Shown: positions 53,723-64,000, numbered from the stretch's first letter. The stretch is 64,000 bases of DNA from Spiroplasma phoeniceum (GCA_026239495.1 CP110830.1:1922001-1986000); one strand, 5' to 3'. Program-made: numbers and translations. The notes: a model not told the origin generated them from the letters alone.

Positions 53723-54211
53723 TTGATTTGAGATTATTATTTTATATTTGATGGTAACGGTAAAGAACAAATTTACGATGTATTTGTAAAACAGCTACTG
53801 ATGGCAGAATGAGCGTTATAAGATTGTTATTTAGATAACAAATATAATGCAGATATTATTAAAGGAATTTCATTTTGTTTAATATTTACATTTGATAGTA
53901 CAACTAATAATTACGAACTAAACAAGCAAGGAACAGAAGACTTTATTAAAAAGTTAACAATTTGTCAACAATATAATCGTATTAAAAGCAAATTAGATCG
54001 TTATCAACTTTGTTCAGAATGTGGAAGTGAATTAGTTGTTTTGGAAACTTTTCAATGTGATTTATGTAAAAAACATCTTCTTGTTCGATATGATTTGAAT
54101 CGCGAATTATTTGGAAAATTATTAGTAAATAATAAAGAATATATAATTTGTTTTAAATGTGCTGTACAAAATTTTCAAAAAGATACAAAAAAAGAAGGAA
54201 TTAAAAGATAG
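53723..54211 (+). pseudogene. Zinc-ribbon hypothetical protein with one nonsense codon
   Basis: TTG 53723 behind GAGGA gives (M)IWDYYFIFDGNGKEQIYDVF. TAA at codon 33 (53819) follows AEWAL. The frame then stays open to TAG 54211. The second half has CSECG and CDLC (four Cys) and a further CFKC pair, suggesting one or two zinc ribbons. Family not recognised. It lies between copy K and copy L and could be a last phage gene or a host gene. Confidence 0.45.
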
Positions 54212-54237
54212 TGAATACAATTAAAAATTTATATATT

Positions 54238-55314
54238 AGACTTCTTGCGTAAACTATTAAAAAATTGCAAATATTTGTAAAAAGACACTAATAGAAAAAT
54301 ATAATTTTAATTAATTATGTTTTTTATTTAAAAATTTAATATTTTGCAACAACAAAAAATGAATTTATTATTTAAATTCTTTAATTTTAAATAAATCTTC
54401 TATGCTAACTGCAAATTATAAATTGAAGCAATTAAATTAAATCTTAAACTAAATCGTTTTCTTCGATTACGATATTTTTCTGTGATAATTTTAAATTTTT
54501 TAAGAATAGCAAAAATATTTTTAATAATAATTCTCATTTTTGAAACTATTCTATTACGTTGTTTTTGTACTTTGTTTAAAGGGTTTTTCTTTGTTTTTTT
54601 TGCAGGTATTAGAACATTATTGTGAATTTTTTGAATTCCTTGATAACCGCTATCAACTATTAATTTGGTATTTTTTAAAATTGATATTTTTGATTCTTTA
54701 AATAAAGCATAATCATGTTTTTTTTCCAAGCGAAAAACTTGTTGCAATAATTTTTTTGGTTTCTTGTTCGATAATTACTTGTGTTTTAATAGTGTGTTTT
54801 TTCTTTTTTCCAGAATAAGATTGTTTTTGTCTTTTTTTTGGGCGTTGGATTGGGGTTTCGGTAACATCAATAATAATAGTTTTATCATTAAAATAATCAT
54901 TTATTAGTGCTTTTTTACCAGCGAGTTGTTGAAAATCAGAGTGTTTAATTAAAATATCTTCAATTCACTCGATATTGCGATAACAACTAGATTCACTAAT
55001 ATCAAAACTTTTAGCAAGATGAAAATAAGTCCGATATTCTCGTCAATACGATAAAGTCATCAGTAGCCGATTTTCTAGTGATAATTTATTAGTTTTGCCA
55101 CCTTTTTTAAATTTTTCTATTTCAGCTACTTGTAAAATATTTAACATTTTATTAAAAGTAGCTTTTTTTGCTCATGTTAATCGCAATAATTCTTTATCAT
55201 TAATAAAATTAAATTTATCAAATTTCATAATTTTAATCTTCTATAATTTCTATTTTAATTTAAAAATATTTTATAGGAATTTTAAAATAATTATATTAGG
55301 TTATGCAAGAAGTC
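54238..55314 (-). mobile_element. IS5-like element type II, copy L, decayed
   Basis: About 1077 bp with type II ends. Flanks ATT and AAC do not match. The transposase (ATG 55228 to TAG 54400) has eight A at the slip site, which fuses the two frames without slipping, but an extra A near 54722 (eight A before CATG) shifts it again, so it is inactive. Confidence 0.85.
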
Positions 55315-55505
55315 TAACAAATAAAAGTTTATAACTTTTTTATTAATACTTACTAAATTGGGTGAAGTCTAGAATTAGTGGGAAAGGGATGACATTACAT
55401 AAAAAAGATGTTTTTATTCCACAATCAGTGTTAAATATTTTTAAAAATGATTTTTCTGAAGAAGGAAAATATGATTAGCAAAAAATAAAGTGTTAAGTTA
55501 AAAAA
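55315..55505. other. Short intergenic stretch with possible gene remnant
   Basis: AAAAGTT/AACTTTT forms a hairpin near 55325-55341. A short frame starting at ATG 55389 behind AAAGGG (MTLHKKDVFIPQSVLNIF) breaks at a seven-T run near 55438-55444. It may be the remnant of a gene formerly upstream of rpsP. No family assignment. Confidence 0.3.
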
Positions 55506-55533
55506 TTGACTATTTTTTAATTTCAGGTATTAT
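55506..55533 (+). promoter_or_regulatory. Promoter of rpsP-khpA-rimM-trmD-rplS
   Basis: TTGACT (55506-55511), 16-base spacer, TATTAT (55528-55533). About 60 bases before rpsP. Confidence 0.7.
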
Positions 55534-55592
55534 ATAAAAGATGTTAAGTTTTATAGTTTAACATAAACGCAGAATTAGAAAGGAAATTATTA

Positions 55593-55955
55593 ATGGTAAA
55601 ATTACGTTTAAAAAGAATAGGTAAAAAGAAATCAGCATTCTACCGAATTGTTGCTACAGATGCTCGTGTCAAACGTGATGGAGAATATATTGATTTAATT
55701 GGAACATATAATCCCATTAATGGTGATGTGAAAATTAATCATGATCTTGCTTACAAATGATTATTAACAGGGGCACAGCCGACTGATACTGTTCGTAATT
55801 TGCTAAGTAAAGAAGGCTTAATGACTAAATTGCATAATGAAAAATATGCTGCTAAAACAACAAAGAGTACAAAAGAAAAGGCAGCAACAGATAAAAAAGC
55901 AAATGTAATAAAGAATAATCCGAAGGCAAAGACAACAACAGATTCCCAAAAATAG
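55593..55955 (+). CDS. rpsP: 30S ribosomal protein S16 with basic C-terminal tail
   Basis: 120 residues against the usual 80-90. The core is [40 protein letters not shown] and [14 protein letters not shown]; one UGA Trp. From residue about 85 a Lys/Thr/Ala-rich tail ([20 protein letters not shown]) is added. RBS GAAAGGA. First gene of a five-gene translation operon. Confidence 0.97.
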
Positions 55956-55980
55956 TTATAATTAAGTGTGGTTTTAATTA

Positions 55981-56232
55981 ATGTATATTAATGAACTTAA
56001 AAATTTAATTAATCCGTTAATTTGTCAGAATGATAATGAATTATATTATGAAATTCGTCAAATGCCATCGACAAATTTAGGAGAAATTAATTTATTAGTA
56101 ATGTGTAATGAAGAAGTGTTGGGATATGTTGTTGGTAAATCAGGAATAATTGCTAATAGCTTAAGAACTTTATTAAATATTAGAGCACATGTTGATCAAA
56201 ATAAAGTTAATATTAAGTTTGAGGTTTTATAG
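55981..56232 (+). CDS. khpA: KH-domain RNA-binding protein KhpA
   Basis: 83 residues: MYINELKNLINPLICQNDNE, then GYVVGKSGIIANSLRTLLNI with the GxxG loop (GKSG) of a KH domain. The position between rpsP and rimM is the standard place of khpA (YlqC). The stop TAG is followed at once by the rimM ATG. Confidence 0.88.
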   Translation: MYINELKNLINPLICQNDNELYYEIRQMPSTNLGEINLLVMCNEEVLGYVVGKSGIIANSLRTLLNIRAHVDQNKVNIKFEVL

Positions 56233-56724
56233 ATGGAAACTTTGTTAAAAATTTTTAAACTTAAAAAGCCCCATGCAATTAAAGGTGAACTTAAATCAAC
56301 TTTATTAATAAACATTAAAAATATAAACAAATTGCTTAATAAATTAATGTTTATTCAAGTTCAAATAATGTATACGCCAGTAACATTAATTAAAATTACT
56401 ACTACTAAGCAAGATTATATTTTAAAGTTTAAAGAGTTTACTAATATTAATGAGGTGATAGCTTTTAAAGAATGTTATTTATTTACCGAAAAAGCAGATT
56501 TGAATTATACAAAAGTTATTAATCAGGAAAATTTAATTAATTTTACAGTCTTTCATAATCAAAAAAAAATTGGGATTTTAGTAAATCAATTTGAAACTAA
56601 GGCACATCTTGTTTTTAAAATTAAAAAAACAGATGGTACATTAATGATGATTCCAAATGTTGACGCATATGTTGAAAAAGTTGATCTGCAACAACAAGAA
56701 ATTATTTTAAAAAAAGTGATTTAA
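56233..56724 (+). CDS. rimM: Ribosome maturation factor RimM
   Basis: 163 residues. The N-terminal domain LLKIFKLKKPHAIKGELKST keeps the family's (x)HGIKGEL-like motif. The C-terminal PRC-barrel part has LVNQFETKAHLVFKIKKTDG and MMIPNVDAYVEKVDLQQQEI. It binds S19 and helps mature the 30S head. It starts directly after khpA. The sequence is divergent, but order and motifs agree. Confidence 0.9.
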   Translation: METLLKIFKLKKPHAIKGELKSTLLINIKNINKLLNKLMFIQVQIMYTPVTLIKITTTKQDYILKFKEFTNINEVIAFKECYLFTEKADLNYTKVINQENLINFTVFHNQKKIGILVNQFETKAHLVFKIKKTDGTLMMIPNVDAYVEKVDLQQQEIILKKVI

Positions 56725-56725
56725 A

Positions 56726-57457
56726 ATGAAAAAGTTTACAGTGTTAACTTTATTTCCAAAAATGTTCAATAATTTTACGACAACATCAATTATTAAAAAA
56801 GCACTTTATGAAAAATTAATTGCAATTAAAATTGTTGATATTCGTGATTATAGCATTGGCAAACATAATAAAGTTGATGATTACCAATATGGTGGGGGTG
56901 AAGGAATGGTTTTAATGATTGAGCCATTAGTAACAGCGATTAAAGCTCACCAAACAAAAGACAGTGTAACAATTTTGTTAACACCACAAGGCAAGCAATA
57001 TGTGCAAGAACAAGCGCAACAATTTGCAACAAATGATAATGATTTAATTTTAGTTTGTGGGCATTATGAAGGCTTTGATGAAAGAATTTTATATTATATT
57101 GATTATGAATTATCAATTGGCGATTATATTTTAACTGGCGGTGAATTAGCTAGTATGGTTGTAATTGATAGTGTTACTCGTTTATGTGAAAATGTAATTA
57201 ATACACAATCACATCTCAATGATTCTTTTTCTAACAATCTATTAGATTATCCTGTTTATACAAAACCAGTTGAATATGATGGCCATTATGTTCCTGAAGT
57301 TTTATTAAGTGGTCATCATCAGAAAATTGCCCAGTGACGAGAATATGAAGCATTAAAAAAAACTTGATTAAAACGTCCCAACCTTTTAGAAAAAAAAAAT
57401 TTAACCACAGAAAAACAAATATTATTAGAAAAAATTAAAAACAAAAAAAAGGTTTAA
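56726..57457 (+). CDS. trmD: tRNA (guanine37-N1)-methyltransferase
   Basis: 243 residues, SPOUT fold. [48 protein letters not shown] and the knot [40 protein letters not shown] and [14 protein letters not shown] are the conserved tRNA-binding end. It methylates G37 to prevent frameshifting. One base after rimM. Confidence 0.97.
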
Positions 57458-57482
57458 CGACCGTAGAAAGAAAAAAACAGTT

Positions 57483-57839
57483 ATGAAGATGAATTTAACA
57501 GAAAAAATTACAAAAGACCAACTTCGTAGTGATTTGCCACAATTTTCTTCAGGAGATACAATTAAAGTACATTATAAAATCCAGGAAGGAAATAAGTTTA
57601 GAATTCAAGCTTTTGAAGGAGTAGTAATTAAGTTACAAGGCAGCGGAATTGCAGAATCAGTTACAATTCGTAAAATTAGTAATGGAGCTGGCGTTGAAAG
57701 AAAATTCCCCTTACATTCGCCATTAATTGATAAGATTGAAATTGTAAAATATGGACGAGTTCGTCGTGCTAGAATTTATTACATGCGTAATCGAACTGGT
57801 AAAGCTGCTCGAATTAAAGAGATTATTAAAACAAAATAA
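57483..57839 (+). CDS. rplS: 50S ribosomal protein L19
   Basis: 118 residues: [60 protein letters not shown] and the end [23 protein letters not shown] 57483 (MKMNLTEKI) is used; ATG 57489 is also in frame. Last gene of the rpsP operon. Confidence 0.97.
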   Translation: MKMNLTEKITKDQLRSDLPQFSSGDTIKVHYKIQEGNKFRIQAFEGVVIKLQGSGIAESVTIRKISNGAGVERKFPLHSPLIDKIEIVKYGRVRRARIYYMRNRTGKAARIKEIIKTK

Positions 57840-58237
57840 CCCTAAAAGACTGATTATACTGAACCCAGTTTAGTAAGTATTAATAAAAAAGAGTTATAAA
57901 CTTTTATTTATTATATCTTTTTCTTTACGATTTGAATATCATTTATTTCATTTTTTAACATCATTAATATATTCATCATAAGATAAATAAATATTGTTAT
58001 GAATTGTTGCCTTTTTTAATAAATAATGAAAACTTTCAATAACAATATTATCAGCACAATGATAATTTTTACCCATAGAAATTCTAATTTCATTAGATAT
58101 ACATTTATTATTATATATTTTTAATGTGTGTTGAAATCTATGATCTTAATGAATTATTATGTTACTGAGATCTTTTTTGTTTGTTTAATTTTATTAATTG
58201 TAGCATATAAATTGTTCATAACAATTTTGTTATCATT

Positions 58238-59307
58238 AGACTTCTTGCGATACCTGGTTTTATTATTAAAATATTATTATAAAATATAATTTATGAGGAT
58301 ATTAAATTATGAAATTTGATGAATTTAAAAATATTAATGATAAAGAATGATTAAGATTAACAGGAATAAAACAAGATATTTTTAATAAAATGTTAGATAT
58401 TTTACAAGTAGCTGAAATAGAAAAATTTAAAAAAGGTGGCAAAGCTAATAAATTATCACTAGAAAATCGATTATTGATGACTTTATCGTATTGACGAGAA
58501 TATCGAACTTATTTTCATCTTGGAAAAAATTTCGGAATTAGTGAAGCTAATTGTTATCGCAATATCAAGTGAATTGAAGATATTTTAATTAAACACCCTG
58601 ATTTTCAGCAAGTTGCTGGTAAAAAAGCACTAATAAATGATTATTTTAATGATAAAAATATTATTATTGATGCTACCGAAACCCCAATCCAACGCCCAAA
58701 AAAAGACAAAAACAATCTTATTCTGGTAAAAAGAAAAAACACACTATTAAAACACAAGTAATTATCGAACAAGAAACCAAAAAAATTATTGCAACAAGTT
58801 TTTCACTTGGCAAAAAACACGATTATGCTTTATTTAAAGAATCAAAAATCGCAATTTTAAAAAATACCAAATTAATAGTTGATAGTGGTTATCAAGGAAT
58901 ACAAAAAATTCACAATAATGTTATAATGCCCACAAAGAAAACTAAGAAAAAACATTTAAATAAAGAACAAAAACAACATAATAGACTAGTTTCAAAAATA
59001 AGAATTATTATTGAAAATATTTTTGCTATTCTTAAAAAATTTAAAATTATTACAGAAAAATATAGAAATCGTAGAAAACGATTTAGTTTAAGATTTAATT
59101 TAATTGCTTCAATTTATAATTTACAATTATTATAGTTATCATAAAAGATTTATTTAAAATTAACGAATTTGAATAATAAAATAATTTTTCGTTGTGGCAA
59201 AATATTAAATTTTTAAATAAAAGACATAATTAATTAAAATTATAATTTTATATTAACCCCTTTTTACAAATATTTGAAATTATTTTAATGGGTTATGCAA
59301 GAAGTCT
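58238..59307 (+). mobile_element. IS5-like element type I, copy M
   Basis: 1070 bp, both tips intact, ATT at 58235-58237 and 59308-59310. The empty site is readable in the other IS3-like copy near 12090. Confidence 0.9.
58309..59135 (+). CDS. IS5-like transposase (copy M), -1 frameshift
   Basis: An 827-bp two-frame gene, ATG 58309 to TAG 59135, seven-A slip site near 58697-58703. NDKNIIIDATETP has Asn for Thr before the first catalytic Asp. No disabling change seen. Confidence 0.8.
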
Positions 59308-60207
59308 ATTATATTTTAATCACTGCATATAAACAATTTCTTTAGTATATAAATCAATTATTGTTGATTGATAATGTTTTTTACCATTTCAAATTAAAGA
59401 AGCTACATCAGTAAATAAAACTTTAAATTTTTCTTTAATTTTATTAAATTTATGATTTCCTAAATCAGGATATTTAATTATATTTTTATTTTTGCCCATT
59501 TTTATTAATATTTTTTTACGCACCCTTTTTACATATTCAGCTTGAATATTATTTTCATTGATAATTCGTAATACTTTTTTATCATTATAAATAATGTCAT
59601 AATCTTCTTTTAAATATTTAGTTATCCGATGATATCTAAATTGTTTTAAATTTTCTTCATAGACTTTTACAATATTCTTTAATGGTTCGTTATCCTTGCC
59701 ATTACTTAAATAATTTTTATATTTATCTCAATAACTACGCTTTAAACCTGTTATATTAAGCAATAATTTTAATGAATATTTGGCACGATTTTTTTATAAA
59801 AGATACTATTTTTGTTTATTTAATTGTAAAAGTCACGGAGCTTTTTTAATAATTCACACCTAACTTTGTAATAGTTTAAATCTTTTTTCCCAAATGGTTC
59901 TTTTGCCCCTTTTTGTATATTTAAAATTCCTTTTTTAAAATTTATTTGTCATTAATTAAGTGTTTTTATATTTACTTTATATTTTTTTGAAATATAAGTA
60001 AGCGGTGTTTATCCAATTTGTTTTACTGGATTTTTTCTAAATTCTGCAGTATATGTTTTAAATTTTTGGCCTTTTTTAGCCATATAAAAATGCACCTCCT
60101 CTAAAAGTTTAGTAAAGTTCTTTTTTAATTTTACTTAATTTTTGGGGCGCACTCTAGATAAAGTCTTTTTAATTTGTATTAAAATAATAACACAAGGAGG
60201 AAACAAA

Positions 60208-60921
60208 ATTATATGTGATAAGAAATTTTTAATTCCCAAAGAATTTATTAAAAATAATAAGAGTTTTTATAAACTTGCCGAAACAGCTGATGTTATTATT
60301 GAAGGAGTTTATGCAAGAATTGCACATTCTGATGCTAATCTTTTAAATTATGCGGAAATTAAATGATGTGAAAAGAATAATTTTATTTTCAAACACATAA
60401 AAAACTGATGTTGAGCAAACAAAAAAATTAATAGAATATTATCATAGCCAAGAAAGTTATTGTCAAATGTTATTATGTCATGAAGAGCAAAATAGTAAAG
60501 AATATCAGCGGTGTTTAGCCAATTTTAAGAAACTTTTAAAAAATTATGCTAATAAGAAAATGTTAATTATTAGTTTACCAGACAGTAATAAAGAACTTTT
60601 ATTAGAAAAAATATTTGATAATAATGAAACATTTGAAAAAGGAAGAAGAATATTTTTTACCCGTGAAAAAATTTATCTTTATAATAATGTTGAATTTATT
60701 TACATAGGACCCATTACAGGGATTAATTTTTCTCAACCAGATGTTTATTGAAATACAAAAATTTTAGGACTTTTTAAAGTAGAGGATAATACAGAAATAG
60801 TAGCAATTAAAGTATTCCAATTTTTATTAACAAAATATCAAAAACAAATAGAAACAGCATATAGTGTTAGAATTCAACCAAAATCATCAGTAAAAAAATT
60901 GTTAAAGAATTTATTAAATTA
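60208..60921 (+). pseudogene. Hypothetical protein gene with lost start and frameshift
   Basis: AAGGAGG at 60194-60200 is followed by ATA TGT GAT AAG, suggesting an original ATG changed to ATA (60211). The frame reads CDKKFLIPKEFIKNNKSFYK and ADVIIEGVYARIAHSDANLL (Trp UGA at KWCEKNN), then breaks near 60405 in a six-A run. The -1 frame continues TDVEQTKKLIEYYHSQESYC, IFFTREKIYLYNNVEFIYIG and ends KKLLKNLLN. About 235 residues if repaired. Family not recognised. Confidence 0.5.
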
Positions 60922-61059
60922 ATGATAACAAATTTATCTTTACCTTATGGTGAAAAAACCGATAATTTACTTCTATGTGCTAAATTTTTAGAAGATATTA
61001 AAAAAGGGAAGAAAATTCCCGCAATTTCATTGGAATCAGTTGAAGATTATGTTAAATAA
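60922..61059 (+). CDS. Short hypothetical ORF
   Basis: 45 residues, MITNLSLPYGEKTDNLLLCA to LESVEDYVK. It overlaps the preceding stop (TAATG) and lacks a good ribosome site of its own; it could be translated by coupling or be a remnant. Confidence 0.35.
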   Translation: MITNLSLPYGEKTDNLLLCAKFLEDIKKGKKIPAISLESVEDYVK

Positions 61060-61114
61060 TTTTTATTTAAAATGATAAAAATTATTAAAAAAAGATTAAA
61101 AGGAGGAAAATAAA

Positions 61115-62005
61115 ATGACAACAAATATTCATTGGTTTCCTGGCCATATGGCAAAGGCAATTAAACAAATTGATGAGCAAAGTAAATTAATTGATTTACT
61201 AATTGAAATTGTTGACAGTCGAATTCCGTTTTCCTCTTCAAATCCATTGGTTGATAACTTACGTGGTTTAAAACCAAAGTTAATTATTTTAAATAAAAAA
61301 GATTTAGCGGACCCAGTTGCCATCAAGGTATGACTTGAATATTACCAATCTCAACAGATTGCTGTTTTACCATTGGATAGTAAGCATGGTAATATTACAA
61401 AATTAATTATTGAAAAAATTTATTTTGTTTTAACTGGTAAAATTGAACGTGATAAAAATAGAGGAATTAAATCACCAAAACTAAAAGTAATGGTAATTGG
61501 TATTCCTAATGTTGGAAAATCTACTTTTATTAATGCTTTAATAAAACGAAATTCAACTCGAGTTGGTAATAAACCAGGTGTAACAAAAGGCCAACAATGA
61601 TTGAAATTAAATCATCAAATTGATTTAGTTGATACTCCGGGAATTTTATGGCCTAAAATTAATGACCCAAAAGTAGCAATGAATTTAGCTTTTACACGGT
61701 CAATCAAAGAAGAAATTTTACCAAAAGAAGAAATTTGCTTAGCTGCAATAAAATGAATGCATAAATATTATTTTTCTTTGTTAACGAAGCAATATCATCT
61801 TTTGCCAAGTGATAATTTTGATGTAACAAATGAAAAAAAACTTTTTGAATTATTATTAGTAATGCAACAAAATCGTTTTCATAAAGTTGATGAAGATAAT
61901 GTTAATAATATTGTTACTGATTTTTTAAATAATTTATGAAATAATAAGTTTGGTTTAATGTCTTTTGAGTTTCCGCCCGGAAGAGGAACAATTAATCATG
62001 AATAA
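61115..62005 (+). CDS. rbgA: Ribosome biogenesis GTPase RbgA
   Basis: 296 residues, a circularly permuted GTPase: G4 NKKDLAD (near residue 58) precedes G1 GIPNVGKST (near 128) and G3 DTPGIL (near 172). It starts MTTNIHWFPGHMAKAIKQID, as in the YlqF/RbgA family, and has a C-terminal RNA-binding region. UGA Trp codons. It acts late in 50S assembly (L16 incorporation). RBS AAAGGAGG. Its usual neighbours rplS and rnhB flank it apart from the IS insertion. Confidence 0.95.
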
Positions 62006-62024
62006 ATTTTAACAAGAGATTTTA

Positions 62025-62621
62025 ATGTCATATCCTAATAAAACAATTATTGCAGGAACTGATGAAGCTGGCCGCGGGTGTTTAGCGGGCCCTTTAGTTG
62101 TTAGCGCTGTTATTTTACCGCTAAATTATGTTAACGATGAAATTAAGGATAGTAAAAAATTAATAGTAAAGCAACGAAATAAATTAGCAGATGAAATTAT
62201 GTCTATTGCAATTAGTTATACGATTGAGATTATTTCTGTTGCAATTGTTGAAACTTTGAATCCCAAGCAATCAAGTATTATTGGTATGCAACGAGCAATA
62301 GATAATTTAATGGTTAAACCAGATATAATTTTAACTGATTCAGAAAAGTTAGATCCATCTTATCATCACCAAGCAATTATTAAAGGAGATAGTCTTTCAC
62401 AATCAATTGCATCAGATTCAATTTTAGCAAAAGTAACAAGAGATAATTTAATGCTCAAATTTGATCAAGATTATCCACAATATGATTTTAAAAATAATAA
62501 ATGGCACGGAACCCAAAAAAATTTATTAGCATTACAAGAATTTGGAATTACATCATTGCATCGGAAAACTTATCGTCCTGTTCATGAAACTATGTTAAAA
62601 AATAATATTAATTATAAATAA
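62025..62621 (+). CDS. rnhB: Ribonuclease HII
   Basis: 198 residues. IIAGTDEAGRGCLAGPLVVS holds the first Asp-Glu pair, LTDSEKLDPS the third acidic residue, and SQSIASDSILAKVTRDNLML the fourth. It cleaves RNA in RNA-DNA hybrids and single ribonucleotides. 19 bases after rbgA, likely co-transcribed. Confidence 0.95.
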   Translation: MSYPNKTIIAGTDEAGRGCLAGPLVVSAVILPLNYVNDEIKDSKKLIVKQRNKLADEIMSIAISYTIEIISVAIVETLNPKQSSIIGMQRAIDNLMVKPDIILTDSEKLDPSYHHQAIIKGDSLSQSIASDSILAKVTRDNLMLKFDQDYPQYDFKNNKWHGTQKNLLALQEFGITSLHRKTYRPVHETMLKNNINYK

Positions 62622-62642
62622 AAATAACAAAAGTAAAACTGT

Positions 62643-64000
62643 TGCACAGTTTCAAATAACTGAGAATTATTTTTTTTAATTTAAAATGCTTTTTAATTAA
62701 AATTGAATTGGAGGCATTTTTAATTTTAAAACCCTTCTATAATTATTAGACTTCTTGCGTAACCTATTAAAAAATTGCAAATATTTTTAAAAAGACACTA
62801 ATAGAAAAATATAATTTTAATTAATTATGTTTTTTATTTAAAAATTTAATATTTTGCCACAACAAAAAATGAATTTATTATTTAAATTCTTTAATTTTAA
62901 ATAAATCTTCTATGCTAACTGCAAATTATAAATTGAAGCAATTAAATTAAATCTTAAACTAAATTGTTTTATTCGATTACGATATTTTTCTGTAATAATT
63001 TTAAATTTTTTAAGAATAGCAAAAATATTTTCAATAATAATTCTCATTTTTGAAACTATTCTATTACGTTGTTTTTGTACTTTATTTAAAGGGTTTTTCT
63101 TTGTTTTTTTTGTAGGTATTAGAACATTATTGTGAATTTTTTGAATTCCTTGATAACCACTATCAACTATTAATTTGGTATTTTTTAAAATTGAGATTTT
63201 TGATTCTTTAAATAAAGCATAATCATGTTTTTTTTCAAGCGAAAAACTTGTTGCAATAATTTTTTTGGTTTCTTGTTCGATAATTACTTGTGTTTTAATG
63301 ATGTGTTTTTTCTTTTTACAAGAATAAGATTGTTTTTTGTCTTTTTTGGGCGTTGGATTGGGGTTTCGGTAACATCAATAATAATAGTTTTATCATTAAA
63401 ATAATCATTTATTAGTGATTTTTTACCAGAGATTTGTTGAAAATCAGAGTGTTTAATTAAAATATCTTCAATTCACTTGATATTGCGATAACAACTAGAT
63501 TAACTAATATCAAAACTTTTGGTAGTAAGATGAAAATAAGTCCGATATTCTCGTCAATACGATAAGGTCATCAGTAGCCGATTTTCTAGTGATAATTTAT
63601 TAGTTTTGCCACCTTTTTTAAATTTTTCTATTTCAGCTACTTGTAAAATATTTAACATTTTATTAAAAGTAGCTTTTTTTGCTTTGGTTAATCGCAACAA
63701 TTCTTTATCATTAATAAAATTAAATTTATCAAATTTCATAATTTTAATCTCCTATAATTTCTATTTTAATTTAAAAATATTTTATAGGAATTTTAAAATA
63801 ATTAGATTAGGTTATGCAAGAAGTCTATTATACTCAACAATATAATTATCTATCATATTTTTTAGCTCATTAAAATTTTTGTATTTTGTTATATTTTTAT
63901 TTTCTGTTTTTAAAATTGAAAACCAATTTTCAATAGGTAAATTATCTAAACAATTTACACGTCGAGACATACTTATAGTTACTCCATAATCTCTTAATAA
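62643..64000 (-). mobile_element. IS3-like element (TGTACA-end type), copy 3, disrupted and running off the window
   Basis: It begins with TGCACAGTTTCAAATAACTG, the right end seen at 29292, and follows the same orfB sequence (SILKTENKNITKYKNFNE on the minus strand). Copy N is inserted at 62747 with ATT duplicated. The remainder lies beyond 64000. Confidence 0.8.
62747..63826 (-). mobile_element. IS5-like element type II, copy N, decayed
   Basis: 1080 bp with type II ends and ATT on each side (62744-62746, 63827-63829). The transposase starts at ATG 63739 (MKFDKFNFINDKELLRL). It carries an in-frame TAA near 63501 and a small insertion near 63523 (extra GGTAGTAAG-like bases), so it is inactive despite clean duplications. 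Confidence 0.85.

Larger units (their letters stand above)
57911..60151 (-). mobile_element. IS3-like element (TGCCCCC-end type), copy 2, disrupted by copy M
   Basis: The same element as 11769-13254 but without the 151-bp insertions. orfB remains are at 57911-58237 and 59308-59815; orfA is around 59820-60082. Internal stops and frame breaks are numerous (for example near 58143 and in orfA), so it is dead. The 5' end is near 60151 and the 3' end is not clearly defined. Copy M sits in orfB with ATT duplicated. Confidence 0.75.

Noticed and set aside
44470-53821. A recoded stop codon (TAA/TAG read as Gln) in the phage genes
   Set aside because: TAA and TAG also end several of these genes at sensible places (scaffold-like, 43583 gene, portal-like), intact genes there have no internal stop, and frameshifts occur too. 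Decay explains it better.
1-64000. CRISPR array among the many repeats
   Set aside because: Repeats are IS and miniature elements with terminal inverted repeats and target duplications; there is no regular repeat-spacer series and no cas gene.

Overview
The window is from a mollicute that reads UGA as tryptophan, almost certainly a Spiroplasma. Nearly every conserved protein is collinear with its family only if in-frame TGA is Trp (DnaB, L2, L4, L16, SecY, PcrA, AsnS, TrmD, RbgA and others). The DNA is very AT-rich, the ribosomal genes follow the mollicute order without rpmD, there is a Spiroplasma-type lipoprotein, and insertion sequences are extremely dense. The species cannot be fixed from the sequence; the IS load and gene decay resemble the citri/poulsonii-type spiroplasmas (inference). 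No tRNA, rRNA or CRISPR array was seen, and none of the plectrovirus (SpV1) genes I would expect in this genus.

Layout. 1-4.3 kb: a nest of IS5-like and IS3-like elements lying between two remnants of a UPF0236/ISLre2-type gene. 4.8-9.0 kb: a hypothetical gene, rplI, the replicative helicase dnaB, a lipoprotein, and an rlmH gene cut off by an IS after about 23 codons. 9.0-13.25 kb: nested IS5-like and IS3-like elements carrying two copies of a 151-bp miniature element. 13.3-28.1 kb: the S10-spc-alpha ribosomal cluster (rpsJ to rplQ, with secY, adk, infA and rpoA), apparently one transcription unit from one promoter to one terminator, followed by map. 29.3-30.7 kb: an IS3-like element hit by a palindromic miniature element. 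31.3-41.7 kb: glycosyltransferase-like gene, RDD membrane protein, pcrA, ptsH, tsaD, an RpiR-type regulator plus a broken paralogue, deoD and asnS. 41.8-54.2 kb: miniature elements, a structured GC-richer stretch, and a decaying tailed-phage remnant whose two halves point in opposite directions and are bordered by inverted IS copies. 55.5-57.8 kb: rpsP-khpA-rimM-trmD-rplS. 57.9-60.15 kb: a second IS3-like element disrupted by an IS5-like copy. 60.2-62.6 kb: a frameshifted hypothetical gene, rbgA and rnhB. 62.6-64 kb: a third copy of the other IS3-like element, again disrupted.

Mobile DNA. The dominant IS is IS5-like (ISL2-type): 1070 bp, ends AGACTTCTTGC, 3-bp ANT target duplications, transposase split over two frames joined by an apparent -1 slip on seven A. 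Two subtypes exist: type I (six copies with a readable transposase, counting one I/II hybrid) and type II (all decayed). Two kinds of short non-autonomous element accompany them: a 121-bp near-perfect palindrome made of two IS5 type I left ends, and an unrelated 151-bp element with 8-bp duplications whose two insertions in one IS3 copy can be checked against empty sites in the other IS3 copy.

Functionally the intact genes are translation (ribosomal proteins, RimM, TrmD, RbgA, MAP, TsaD, AsnRS), replication/repair (DnaB, PcrA, RNase HII), protein export (SecY) and sugar/nucleoside metabolism (HPr, RpiR-type regulator, PNP).
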